Assembly: GCA_002786025.1 (NCBI GenBank)
Contig: NHNW01000103.1
Coordinates: 3,736-42,605 of the forward strand
DNA length: 38,870 nucleotides
Source: Zasmidium citrigriseum
Taxonomy: Eukaryota; Ascomycota; Dothideomycetes; Mycosphaerellales; Mycosphaerellaceae
Direction: 5' to 3'
Below the pieces are notes generated by a model that was given only the letters and a program-made list of their open reading frames with translations, ran no database searches and was not told the origin of the DNA. This document shows, piece by piece, positions 22,525-34,143 of the stretch; within the stretch, counting starts at the first letter, position 1, and each line of letters begins with the position of its first letter. Both the position numbers and the translations under genes were made by a program.

Positions 22525-23388
22525 AGAAGATATACCCGTCTTCTTCCGACTTCTAACCTTCGAGTACTCGACAATACGCCCTCGCGGAACAGCACTCCGA
22601 CAGATTCGACATAAGCAAGAGCATTTACAAGAGCAACGCTAGCGTAGCTATATTAAGGAAAGATATAAGAATATAAGAAACACGAGACACACGACATTCG
22701 GTATATAGGAGCTTCGGTACGAATAACCCAGCAACACGGAACAACAGATACAACAGTTTGGCTACAGAAACAGGCTCGAGTCTGTAGTTAGTCAAACGAA
22801 ATGAGCACAAACGGAATACTGGAGATTATATTATTAGGTAGACGCATCTAATAGGCGAAGCTCGAACACACAAACACACGAATCCTAGGAACGACTAGAA
22901 CTCGGAAGGGCAACATTATGCTTTACTACTCGGCGGAAGTGGGCATGGCGGAAACCCTAACAACTGCTTCTCGCACATACGATAACTGCCCTTAGCAACT
23001 CGCTCTCCTTTGTTGAAATTGGATACTATCTACGGATAGCCGAGATCACGCCCTAACTTAACTACCTTCGGACTATTAAGATTCGAAACCGCTACAGGAT
23101 AAGGCATTTGGAAGAGTCGTTCTAGGTAGAGGCTTAGAAAGGGGTAACTACTCGCAAGGCTACGATCCCTAGAACAAGGTTTGTCTCTCTAGATCGAAGC
23201 CGCTAACTAAATCGCAGCTGCCTAACATGGCAACGGCTATTAGGCCTGTGCGCATAGGAAGGACGCATTAATATGCAACCTTACCCCTAGACCTCGCTAA
23301 GAGGAACTACTATTAATTAGCACCTTATACTTCTAGTAACAGCGAACTCGTTACTAGCACCACACCCGCACTATAACTAGCACTGCCC
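22525..23388 (+). other. 5' leader of element B
   Basis: About 0.86 kb with no supported sense gene, colinear with copy A. An antisense 61-codon ORF (22625-22810) exists in both copies, but I do not consider it a gene. Confidence 0.5.
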
Positions 23389-23622
23389 TTGCACGCTACC
23401 TTGTACTGCACATACCTGTATCCTTGCTTTCTACTACACATTTGCTGTTCGAACTGTTTGATTTATATCCGTCTATCTGTATCTACACTCTATTGCTATA
23501 CTCGGCTTAAGGCTGTGTCTTGTTATTACCTAAGTTGTAAAATCCTTACAAAAACATTGCTTCTGTCTGTTTTAATTAATAAGGACGCTTTCGTGTCTAA
23601 TTTGTACCCCTCGTATTACTAA
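23389..23622 (+). CDS. Small ORF upstream of gag, copy B
   Basis: 77 codons, starting MHATLYCTYLYPC and ending NLYPSYY then TAA. Same frame as gag; only one TAA (23620-23622) separates it from the open gag frame, in both copies. The Cys-rich hydrophobic composition is unlike gag. Could be an upstream ORF controlling gag translation or simply non-coding leader. Confidence 0.25.
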   Translation: MHATLYCTYLYPCFLLHICCSNCLIYIRLSVSTLYCYTRLKAVSCYYLSCKILTKTLLLSVLINKDAFVSNLYPSYY

Positions 23623-23648
23623 ACTAGTAACAAACCTTTACCTCTCGA

Positions 23649-23672
23649 TTTTACACCCTACGGGGTGCGAAA
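23649..23672. repeat. Module-border palindrome 1, copy B
   Basis: A 24-bp palindrome with RIP changes (TTTTACACCCTA then CGGGGTGCGAAA). It marks the upstream border of the gag-PR module, about 100 bp before the candidate gag start. Confidence 0.88.
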
Positions 23673-23772
23673 AGGCTATATTAGGATTCCGGACTCTACG
23701 CCCTAGGATTACCTACTATCTGCTACACACTTTACTCGGGGAAGTAGTTTGAGCAGATCAAAGTCACCTCTT

Positions 23773-26700
23773 ATAAGCAGCTCGCCACTATAAGAGTCTA
23801 GGTCGGGAGAAGAGTCTCCTATTAATTAACCTCTAAGATAGGAAGATCCTAACGCTAACCCTAAGTTTCGCAACTTGCTAGTAGACCTCAGCCCTTCTAA
23901 GCCAAAGATATCTGCTGCCGACAGATCTTCTAGCTCCGAAGAAGTTAAGACTCCTACCTCGGAATAGTTACCGACTAGAGCGAGTGTAAGCACTACTTCT
24001 AAAGTCCCTGCCCCGCGCCCTCTACTCCTTACCTGTGGAAGATCTTATCGTTCCTAGATAGCTACTCCTGCTACTAACGCCAATGCTAACAACGGCAATA
24101 GCGGAGGAAATAGCTAGGCTACTAGATCTTCCGCTACCCTAGCTTAGCAAGCTAACCCTTAGGCTATTATTTAGCAACTAGCTTTAGTTCTTCCTAACTT
24201 GCGGCCTAAGATGCCTATACCCGGTTCTAGTAAGAATCCTCTCTTTAATAGGAAGAATGTTTCCGCTTTTATCGATCGCTTTAATAACTTAATCGCCGAG
24301 TACAACCCTAACTTGACCGATGCTAAGAAGTTGTCTCGCTTCCGACTAAACACCGACCTACTAACTCGCCCGCGTGTGACTCGAGTTCTAGGGTACGAAG
24401 ATAGGGACTACAAGAAGTTTCGCATCGAGGTTGCTCGCGAATTTGCCTAGACCGATGCCTTTATGCTCCTTGGAACCCGCTAGTACCTAGAACAACTTGC
24501 TAGTACTAATCGTTCTATAGGGGACGACTTGTCCAGCTACTGCCGCTAGTTTATTACTACAAGTAAGAAGATTAAGAAGGTAGATATGGAAGACAACTCC
24601 CGCACCCGACTATTCCTCTAAGGGCTCCCTAAGTAGTTGTAGCGAAAGCTGTATTAGAAGTTCAACCTACACCCTTTGCGCGAGTACAGTTTCCGGGAAT
24701 TCGATAAGATCTTCGACGAAGCTATACGCCTAATCGAAGGGAACGAAGGGTACAACCTTGCCTAGAAGGAGACGACTATACAAATAAAGACTCTTTAGAA
24801 GTCTGTCGAAGATAGACAACCTATATTAGATGTTAGCTTGTCTTATATTTCGAATGTTACTCTGGCTTCTTATAATGCTAAGATTAGCTCACTTACCGAT
24901 TAACTTCATCGTATAGAAATCGCTATAATGCAACGCTAGTACCTAAGTGGAGTAATACCACTTAACCCTTAAGCTGCGGATTAGATAAGAAATATCTCCG
25001 GTAGGTATAATACTAGAGTCTTTACTATGTAGTAGAGGAAAGCTCCTCTAATAGGTCCTGCTATAGCCGACAAGTGCTGGAACTACGGTAAGCCTAGTTA
25101 CACTAGCGCTACCTACGAGATGTTTAAGATGTTCCTTAATACCGGCTACTACTACCTACTAGATAACAAGTAGTACTTAGGACTAAAGGGTAGCTATAAC
25201 CCGAAGTCTATAACTTAGCGATAGGATAGAACCAAGCCGAAGCTGTATAGTATGTTGCTAGCTATTCGAATAGAGTAGCCTACCGAGAAGATCGCCTTTA
25301 CGGGAACTAACGCTAATAAGTTCCTAGCTAAATAGAGAAGTAATAATAGCTCTATTACTAGGACCTCTACTTCAAGTTCTATAGCGCTACCTACGTTATC
25401 GTCGGCAAAGGTCTACTTCGCCGGGGTTAGCGAAGCTAAGGAACTATACGATCCCGCCTTCTAGTATGTCTAACGCTCTAAGATTATCGAAGAAGCTACG
25501 GATGCCTTCGACTAGTACAAATATAGATCCTTCCATGTTACCCCTAAATACTTGCAAGATAGAGATTACTACTCTAATGCTACTACCCGCTCGTAGGAAA
25601 AGACAAATCCTACTCCGAAGACACGATTCGCCCCTATAGGCATCCTTAAGAACAAAGAGCGCGAGCAATCCTTAGCGGCTAAGACTCGGCAGCTCCGAGC
25701 TAACAACACTCCTATCGCTAACCTTCCTAGGTCCTAAGATTAACTTCGTAGGACGGATCTTTAGCCTAGAGTTAAGGATGTAACTAAGGATTCTTAAACA
25801 CAGACTTAGACTATAGACTAGAATCGCTCCTAGCGAGACGAATCTATAACGGACAGGGGTGACGATGAATTTGAGGATACCGCTCCCCTTAACGCGCTAG
25901 TTACCGCCCGCCGAGGTGAGCCTAAGAGCAAAGCGTTTCTATATTACGTCCGCGCCTATAGTAGTGGAAATAACAAGCTGTTCTAGAGTAAGTAAGTAAT
26001 AAATACTCCCCTCAATGTCACCGTTAGTAATATAATAACTTACAACGCTACCTTTGCGAAGTACTAGTTATAGCGAATCCTTAACAACTCTAAGTTCATG
26101 GACGAGCTTAAGAAGTATAGGGAGACACTGTAGACGAGCGCTATAGTACAAGTTGATTCACCTAACTAGCGTGTGTCTATAGCCGTTCAACTCCCGCAAG
26201 AAGACATAAGGTTCTCCGGACCGCCCGAGGCTAGTAAGCTGTATAAAGATAGCGCGAAAATTAATCTTTCCGGTGTTACTACGGATTTGGTCTTAGCTCC
26301 TAGCCCCTAGGTAATAGCTACAGTTAGCTATATCGAGCACACAGTTCGTGCTTTAATTGACGAAGGATCTAAGGGTTGCATTATAAGCTACAAACTAGCT
26401 TCCTAGCTCGGGCTCCCTATTATAGGTAATATGAACATTAACATAAGCGGCGCTAGCGGACCTTGCTAGTTTAGTAGGGTCACTCGCGCCCTAAAGATTA
26501 TAGTTTACGGTATTACCTTCTTCTAGGATTTCTTAGTCTCGGTTTCCCTGTCTACACTATTTATCCTAGGACGCCCCTAGTGTCGAAAGGTCCGGCTGAC
26601 TAGCGTTAACTACGACAATAGTATATAGGAGGGAACTATTACCGATAGGCGAGGGAACTCCGTTTACTTTACGGGAATTCAAGCTACTATAACTAGGTAC

Positions 26701-26802
26701 AAGCGAACAGACGATATCCTTCGTAGTCCTAGGCTAGCCCTAAAATTGTAGGGAATTCGCTACCTGCGCCGACTTCCCCTATTACAGTAGGAGTATATAT
26801 AA
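23773..26802 (+). pseudogene. gag: gag-protease, copy B
   Basis: Encodes the structural polyprotein that forms the retroelement particle, plus the maturation protease. The frame is open of non-RIP stops from 23623; I chose ATA 23773 as a possible former ATG, low certainty. Order: Ser/Thr/Pro/Asn-rich N-terminus; capsid-like region open at 24199-24450 (FIDRFNNLIAEYNPN); zinc knuckle at 25075-25119 reading CWNYGKPSYTSATYE, a C-X2-C-X4-H-X4-C pattern in which C4, H9 and C14 became Tyr by RIP; aspartic protease at 26350-26388 reading ALIDEGSKGCIIS (Asp codon 26359-26361), then a GRP motif typical of fungal retropepsins. Ends at TAG/TAA 26788-26802. Confidence 0.85.
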
Positions 26803-26819
26803 TCTTCTAGAAGGAATAG

Positions 26820-29800
26820 ATGGACTCAGACGATACAGATAGATCGGAGAATCCTTTAAAGAGCTCGCGCCCCGAGATCCGCGGAGATAGTAAGCTATTT
26901 GGATTTCACACCCTATAGGGTGCGAAATTAGATATTACTATTTACGCCCCGGGAGCGACTTCCTTACACCTATTACCTTCTGCATCCGCGTTCGCGGTAT
27001 TTGAAAGAGGGAGGGGAGTTGAAAATTCTCACCCCGACGTTACCGCCGCCGCCGAATTACTACCTAATATCGCTAAAGCTAGATTTCTCCACATCGAAGA
27101 TTAAGACGACGATAATGTTAAGGGCATTCTCCTTGCCGCAACTATTAACAAAGCGGCTCGAAGATTAAGAAGACAGGCTTACACACGCCCGCCTATTAGC
27201 ATAACCGCCGATATGTACACTATGTACAAACGGAAAGCTAAGAAAGTCCGCCCTGTCGAGGAAGATAGTTCGAGAACTAATAGCTCGAAACCCGGCGGAT
27301 CCCTTACCTAGCGAGACGACTGCCTAGCTTACGAAGCAACACTTCCCCCGGGAAATAGCAAGTTCGATAGGAAATATCTAATTAAGAAGTTTTCTAATAT
27401 TCCTAAAGGAAGCCGGCTAACCTAGGAACGTCTGGATACTATCGAGATCGGCATAGACTTACTCCCTCTAGAACTGGAAATAATCCACGAGATACTCTAT
27501 AACAGAGAAGCTACTATAGCCTACAGCTTTAAGTATTTGGGACGAATTCGGGAAGAAGTAATTAGACTATAGTACATTCGGACGGTACCGTACACGCTAT
27601 AGCAACATCCGCCCTTCCGTTTAAATCTATTACTTCGGTCTGTAGTTAAAGGCATAATTCGTGAAAGGCTTAAAGCGCAGACAATCGAATCTAGCTACTC
27701 GAGCTATCGGAATCCCTACTTCCTAGTTAGGAAGAAGTCTACCGGGCCGGAGAGGACCTATCGTCTTATTAATACTACCATTAAGATTAATAAGGTCACT
27801 ATTCGGGATACTAACTTACCCCCTAATACCGACAGCTTCTCGGAAGACTTTGCTAGATACAAGATAGCGAGCTTAATCGACATCTTCTCCGGATATAATT
27901 AGGTTACTCTACATGAATCCTGCAGAGACATTACGGCTTTCGACATACTACTTAGATTGTTCCGATAGACTACTCTTCCGTAAGGAGCTACAAACTTAGT
28001 TACTTAGTTCGTAAGAGCTATTACTTAAGTACTTATAGCTTACATCTCCTATCGAGCTCGGCCTTTTCTAGATAACATTAGCGTTAAGGGCCCGAAGACC
28101 GATTACAATAGGGAATATATTAAGCCTAGCCTACGGAGATTCGTCGTAGAACACATTATAGCAATCGATAAAGTCCTTGCGGATCTAGAACGTACCGGTT
28201 GTACTACAGCTAGGAAGAAGCTCCAACTTCTTTGTAAGAAGGTTAAGATTGTAGGCTATGTGACTAATAAGTTTGGTCGCCACCCTAATGTAGTACGAGT
28301 GCGAAAGATACTAGAATAGCCCACCCCTACCTGCTAGAAGGATATTAGGATCTAGATAGGACTAGTTGTATACTTCCGGATCTAGGTACCCAAGCTAGCT
28401 ATTCGAGGAAAACCGCTTTTCTAGCTTCTTCGAAAGGATACTAAGTTTGTCTAGAAACAGGAGCATCAAGATACTAAGGATACTATCGCCCGTCTCCTCG
28501 TCGAAGCTCTAGCTTTGAAATTAATCGACTACTCTAAGGAAGGAGGAGGTATCGTGCTTGCAGTTAATGCTTCTAGCGAAGGTTTTGGTGCTGTCCTTAT
28601 ACAATACGATCCGAAGAACCCTAAAGTTCGATATCCGGTCTAATTCGAATCTAGCCTTTTTAGTCCTCCTAAGCAGAAGTATAATACTAGAAAGCGCGAA
28701 TGTCTTAGAGTGCTAAAAGCATTGCGGAAGCTGAAGCTATAGCTGTTTAGTGTCTACTTTATCTTGGAAGTAGATACTAACACGCTAATGCACTAGCTTA
28801 ATAAGGCTTCATCGGATCTACCGAATATAGCTGTTACTAGATAGATCGCTTAGATTCGGCTGTTTACCTTTGAAGTTCGACATGTGCCTAGAACTAAACA
28901 CTCTACTCCTAACAGCCTATCTCGTAAGCTAGCTACGGACTAAGATCACGAGGAGCTAGTAGAAGAAGAGGATGTTAAGGCTATAATCGACGATAACTTC
29001 TATCTTGTATACCCGGTGTAGCGAACCAATCCTCCGTAGGAGGATACTAGCATTCTAGATCACCCGGAGTAGTATAACGAGACTTCCTAGCAACTAGCCT
29101 AGATTACTGCTAAGCGACGCCGTCCTCGGGGAATAACACGCTAAAGATATCGCACACTAGTATTATAGTCGAGGAAGTTTATAGTTTAAGGCGGGGTCTT
29201 GTTCCGACAACCTTATAAGCATGCCCTATTGCAGCGTGTTATAGACTAGCCTTATGTATAGGACTAGATCTTATATGCCTTCCACGAGAAGAATAGCTAT
29301 CGTAGTACCGACATTATGTTCGACATAATTTAGCGACGATACTAGTAGGAAGGACTGTACCTGTCTTGCTCCAAGCATTTTAAATCCTATAGCCTATGCA
29401 ACTACCAGAATAGATATCCTCGCCTAGCCGAACTCCGCCCGACTATACAGAACTTTGTTAGCGAGAGATAGGCTGCAGATCCTATCTATATCGATACCTA
29501 TAGGTGTCTGCTTATAGTAAGGGAGGCACTTAGTGGATAGATTGAAGTTAAGTATATTAACTACTCGTCGAAGAAAGTAACTACCCGGATTATCGCTGAC
29601 TAGTTGTATGCCGACGTCTTCTACCGGTATAGCACCCCCCTCGAAATTATTCTCGACAATACAAAGCAGTATACTAGGGAGGTAGCTCGCCTACTTGCCG
29701 GCCTAGGTATTAAGAGAGTTCGCATTTCCCTATACAATCCCTATTCGAATGCCTAAGTTGAAGTCGGACATCGCCCTTTGCTAGATGCCCTTACTAAACT

Positions 29801-30563
29801 TACGAATAGCACCCTAACTAGGTGGAGGAAATAGGTTCCTACTATTACCTAGGCGGATCGAACGACAACTAATAGTCGGACTAGCTAATCTCCCTATACT
29901 ATTATGTTCGGGCATAAAGTAGTACTACCTATCGAAGTCGAATACCCTACTACTACTATCCGAGATTAGGGGGCAGTTCGTAACCGCGGTACGCTTCTGC
30001 AATATCGCGCTAAGTAACTTTAGCGGATAGAAGGTTTACTCGAAGAACTCCAAGCTCGCTAAAAGCGGATAAAGGCTACTACAAAGTAGTACTACGATAG
30101 TCGTAACAATGTTAGCTTCGAGGAATTTTAGCCTAGCGACACGGTTCTTATGTATCGCGCTAAAGACAAGTACAATAAGTCCGATAAGTTGTTATTCCGC
30201 TAGAAGGGCCCCTTTCGCATTAGGGAAAGAGACATGACCGGCTTCTCCAAGCTAGAGCGACTATACTCCTATCTGTTAGAAGAACTAGATAGTACCGAGA
30301 TAGATAGGACCTTTGCCTACTATCTTCTTAAGAAAGTAGTCTACCTATTCCGCACGTTAGTAGATAATACCGATGTTACTGTCCCCGAGGTAGCTAAAGC
30401 CGACTAGCCGCGATTGTTTAAAGCCGAAGACGGGATCGAACTAGACGATAATAATCTTAAGGAAGAAGATCCACGGTTTGCTAAGCTAGGTATCGCTTAT
30501 CCGCAGTTAAGCCTCCCGCGGCTAAGCTCTAAAGAAAGGGAAGGGTACTAAAGGTACGACTAA
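26820..30563 (+). pseudogene. pol: pol (RT, RNase H, integrase), copy B
   Basis: 1247 codons before the stop, starting at ATG 26820, 17 nt after the gag-PR TAA and in the -1 frame relative to gag; an in-frame TAG sits just before the ATG in both copies. RT: IDIFSGYNQ region at about 27874-27903 and active site PFLDN at 28062-28076 (FLDD expected; GATGAC to GATAAC by RIP). RNase H: VNASSEGFGAVLIQ from about 28560, first Asp changed to Asn. Integrase: HHCC-like segment at about 29280-29400, catalytic Asp 29493-29495, Asp 29655-29657 and Glu 29760-29762 (D-x53-D-x34-E), followed by VGHRP. RT before integrase and the FLD(D) xVKGP context place it in Ty3/gypsy. Confidence 0.92.
26904..26927. repeat. 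Module-border palindrome 2, copy B
   Basis: A 24-bp palindrome with a RIP-altered centre (CCCTATAGGG), lying within pol codons 29-36, just after the gag-PR/pol junction. Confidence 0.88.
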
Positions 30564-31286
30564 CTAGCGGGTTAAATTTTGTTAAACTACTATAGTAATA
30601 ACGATATCTTAATAACCGCGACCGACGCTACCACCCGCTCTGCCGCTACATAAGAAGGATTGTTTTCTCTCTTTCTAACTTTAACTAAAGGATCAACCTC
30701 GAAAGCTTTAACTACCGGTACGCCGGCGGTTAAAGTATATTACTACCGGCTCTAGAGGAAAGCATGTTAGTATCTAGCACATGTTACTATCGACATATTA
30801 ACGTACCTTCCTTATAACGATATTACGACCGATCGCGACTTCCTATCCGTGTAACATAGCCGAGAAAGCGATGCCTACACCCGGAATCATAGCCTTTAGT
30901 ATTTTATACCCCGCGGGGGTGCGAAATTATTATCGTCTAATAAGCATCGAATACCTAACTACTATAGAAAGGCTAGCACCTAGACATGTCCGAACCTAAC
31001 TCTAGTATAAATCTAGCTAGGATGAGAGTGAATAGAGGGGTAGATATTAGCTAAAGGTTGTTAGATACTACAACTTCCTCTTCGGGTATAGCGCGTAACT
31101 AGCGCCGACAACATGCTACACACGGGCTCGCCTTTACCTTTCGACAACACTACGGAGTAACGACTCGGACTTTTAGAGCGACGTCGCCGCTTCGCGCTTA
31201 ACTTTCCTCGCTAAACCGACCCCCGACGACACAGCCCCGCTAACTACCGCGCCGAGCACTATATCCGCGGATCTAGCAGCACTAAT
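30564..31286 (+). other. Intergenic stretch between pol and ORF3, copy B
   Basis: 723 bp with no supported gene. It contains palindrome 3 (30902-30926) and, at 31070-31107, a box (ACTTCCTCTTCGG then TAGCGCGT) that is repeated upstream of ORF4. Probably the 5' region of ORF3. Confidence 0.55.
30902..30926. repeat. Module-border palindrome 3, copy B
   Basis: A 25-bp near-palindrome, TTTTATACCCC followed by GCGGGGGTGCGAAA, between pol and ORF3. Confidence 0.9.
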
Positions 31287-32237
31287 ATATCGGATCTTGA
31301 GGCTGTTAAGTCGGTCCTAGAGACGGAATGCGAAGAGCTTTAGATAGAGCGTAACTATATCCTTAGCTTGCCTATAAATAGCGGTCACGAGTAGGAGGCC
31401 TACTAATAGCGAGTCCGCGAGATTGAGAACACTATCGAGTATCTTGAGACGGATCGAGATTAGATCCGCTCAACCCTAATCGGCGAAGAGAACAGAGTGT
31501 CGGACATTATAGACGCCTTTGTTCGCGACTACCTCGCCGTATACTTAGGAGCGACGGTTGCTCCTACTATAGTTACCGAGGATTACATGTTTCGAGTAGT
31601 AGAACCGAGAGTTCGAGCTGCCCGCCTATAGCATTAGATCTTCCGCCTTATAGAAGAGGGTGCTAGAGGACAGCGCGACGACGATCGAGGTGCACGCTTT
31701 AACATTAATAAGATCCGAGCTAATCTAGACTTACTCTAGCGAGATATCGCTCTATAGGAGCGTATCCTTAATAAGTATGCTATTATAGGAAACGAGCGCC
31801 TCCGCTAGGATGTCGATCTGTAGCGTAAGCTCGAGAATCGCCGCACCTACTATCCTCCTAGCTACTACGACTTCCGCTACTCGGTCTACCGTCTAGGTTA
31901 TCGTAACGACACTGCCGGCCGTATAGTCGGTACTACCTATGGTCCCTAGCTGCCTGTTAACACTAACTTTATTATAGTACGTATCGATAGCGTTAACAGA
32001 CTGTTCCCGAATCCTCCGAACCCGTAGACGGCTTAGATTACCGCCCGAGTCCGTTAGCTCGACACGTAAGGAAGAAACACTCGTCGTAGCCGTACTAGTC
32101 TGGATAGACTACTTCGTCGGGAGAGGCCCGAGACTAATCGAGTCTCTAAGGATTAGAGCTAAGTCGTACGAGCCAACCGCCGCCAGTTGGAACGTCTATA
32201 AGGATATCGTGTCCTAGACTGCTAGCACTAGAAGTAA
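31287..32237 (+). pseudogene. ORF3, unknown helical protein, copy B
   Basis: 316 codons plus TAA. The start is ATA here but ATG in copy A, so the start is well supported. No known family recognised. N-terminal half is charged and likely helical/coiled-coil (ETECEEL, then REIENTIEYLETDRDQIR). Residue 129 onward reads QRDDDRGARFN, then LQRDIALQERIL; residue 201 onward reads YRLGYRND; the C-terminal part holds LDRLLRRERPE. The same landmarks occur in the same order in ORF4 with a shift of three residues, so the two genes are tandem duplicates. No transmembrane segment or signal peptide, so it is not an obvious envelope protein. Confidence 0.65.
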
Positions 32238-32655
32238 CGAGTTAGGTATAGAAAGGGGGATAACTAGGGAGAAATAGACAGAAGAATCGGGAGATAGCTT
32301 ATAGTAATAGCTACTTCTTCCCCGCGAGCCTTCTAGTTTAGAGCTCCTTAGTATGAAACCTTTATTTCCCTTTCTTAACGAGACGTGTTAAACTTTCTAG
32401 AGCGACCTAATAGATACGATGTGTTTATATAGTCTTTGAACTAAAAGGATTACGAGCCGTAACTTCCTTTTTCGGACTAGCGCGTGCCGCTAGCATAACT
32501 TCCCGCTACTTTTCGAATTTCAACTTCCTTTCCGCCGCACTACGACATCGACCTTTAGTGTCTACTCTTGCCTAACAGGAGCTTCATCAAAAGCTAAACG
32601 CCTATCGCGCGCCTAACGCTACACACCTATTAATTTCCGAGCGAGAAAGAGCAAG
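32238..32655 (+). other. Spacer between ORF3 and ORF4, copy B
   Basis: 418 bp, no supported gene. Contains a box at 32459-32495 (AACTTCCTTTTTCGG then TAGCGCGT) similar to the one upstream of ORF3, at a similar distance from the start. No palindrome here, unlike the other gene borders. Confidence 0.5.
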
Positions 32656-33729
32656 ATAGTTTGGGCGGAGATTTAAGAGCTAGCTGAAGTAGCTGAAACT
32701 AAGTGCCTCGAATTACGGATAGAGCGTAACTACCTTGCTGCTAGCACGACTATACCGGAGGCTCGCCGCTAGCGTATTCGCGAATTGGAGAATCTAATTG
32801 AGCGGGTTATAACGGATGCCTATTAACTTTATTAGTAGGATAACGACGAGGCGCAGATTGAGGCCGACTTAATAGGTGCTTTCGACGACGCCTACTCCGC
32901 CGCCTACAATAGCGCCGCCACCCCTTAGTATCTCTAGGATTAGTATCTTTAGAATCGCGTCGAACTACATATTCTCCGCACCCGCCCTTAGACCTAGATC
33001 TTCTAGATTCTCTAATAAGGTGGTACTAGCTAGCGCGACGACGACCCGGATCCTCGCTTTAACACGGCCGAGATCGATACGAACCTACGCCGTCTCGACA
33101 GAGATATTACCCTTTAGGAAACTATCCTCCGCGAGTATACCGCCTATAGCGATGTCCGTACGCGCTAGGAGGCAGATCTTTAGTAAGAGCTCGAGCGTCG
33201 CCGTAACTATCTAGCTCCCGGCTCTAGTAACTCTCGCCGCTCTATTTACCGTCTTGGATATGCTAACGACTCAGCGGATCGTACGCTTAGTACTACTAAC
33301 GGTCCGACCTTGCCTACCTTTAATACCCGCCGAGTTACTATTAATAGAGTAGATCGCTAGGTAGAGGCTAATCCCCTAAATACGGCTATAGCTAGGATTA
33401 GCGCCCGCATTCATTAACTCGACTAGCTTCGCACTAACACCTACCGCGCCTACGCTCGACTCGATCCTCTACTTCGTTAGGAGCGCCCCGAGCTTAACTT
33501 AGTATACGTAGACTAGACTAACGTAGCCTAGGCCGACTAGTCCCGCCTAAGCCGCCTATAATTCACGCTACTAATTGCGAAAGGTCCTTTCGACTAGGCT
33601 ATCCTTGCAATTTAAGAGGCGTTTAGGGAGGAAGGTTCGGAGGGACCGGAGGGAAAGAGTGCGAGAATATATAAGTCGCGGAGGACAGATACCGCCTCGA
33701 CCGATCTAGGGATTAGAGTTCTCTAGTAA
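32656..33729 (+). pseudogene. ORF4, paralogue of ORF3, copy B
   Basis: About 357 codons, start at ATA 32656 (possible former ATG), end TAG-TAA at 33724-33729. Landmarks shared with ORF3: LRIERNY (LQIERNY in ORF3), QRDDD then RFN from residue 126, LDRDITLQETIL, YRLGYAND from residue 198, LDPLLRQERPE. ORF4 has a longer C-terminus (IAKGPFDQAI, then EEGSEGPEGKS). RIP stops are frequent. Function unknown; by position it replaces the env or accessory gene of other large LTR elements, but it has no envelope features. The pair could form a heteromeric structural or nucleic-acid-binding complex; that is inference only. Confidence 0.6.
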
Positions 33730-34143
33730 CACGATTGACCGTACCTTTCTGGACCTTATATTCTTTTGTTGTTTCCTTTATAATATCTGAAATTGTATCC
33801 TTACTGTCGGCAGTAATGGAAGTCTATACTATACCTCCCCCGCCCCTTACTAACACCCGCGCTCGTTACTATTATAGATATAGAAGCTATCCCTACTTGC
33901 CGCCTAATTCCAATAAAGTCAAACGTGGATTCTAGAACTGCCTGGCCGACGTTCTCGACCCTTAATAGGCTCCATGCGCCCTAGTTATATTTCGCACCCC
34001 TATAGGGTGTGAAATCGATACCGCTCCTATTAGGTATCTAACACCCACGCCTGTGTTCTAAAGACATAAGATAACCGCCTCCGTATCTGAAAACCTTTTG
34101 AGACTACCGCTATTGTTACATTCTTTAATTCATAGTGCCTAAT
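33730..34143 (+). other. Intergenic stretch between ORF4 and ORF5, copy B
   Basis: 414 bp, no convincing gene. A short 66-codon ORF at 33735-33935 has RIP-shifted content and no support. Holds palindrome 4 (33990-34014), 130 bp before ORF5. Confidence 0.55.
33990..34014. repeat. Module-border palindrome 4, copy B
   Basis: A 25-bp near-palindrome, TTTCGCACCCC then TATAGGGTGTGAAA, with the centre altered by RIP. Between ORF4 and ORF5. Confidence 0.88.

Noticed and set aside
22625..22810. Antisense 61-codon hydrophobic ORF in the leader (also 15327-15512 in A)
   Set aside because: Open in both copies but without codon bias, start context or similarity; likely chance in non-coding leader.
32876..33214. 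112-codon ORF overlapping ORF4 (also 4923-5261 in A)
   Set aside because: It lies in a different frame of the ORF4 region. The ORF4 frame shows homology to ORF3, so this is a shadow frame kept open by lack of TGA.
31287..33729. env-like gene for ORF3/ORF4
   Set aside because: Position fits, but there is no signal peptide, transmembrane segment or furin-like site; the proteins are charged and helical.
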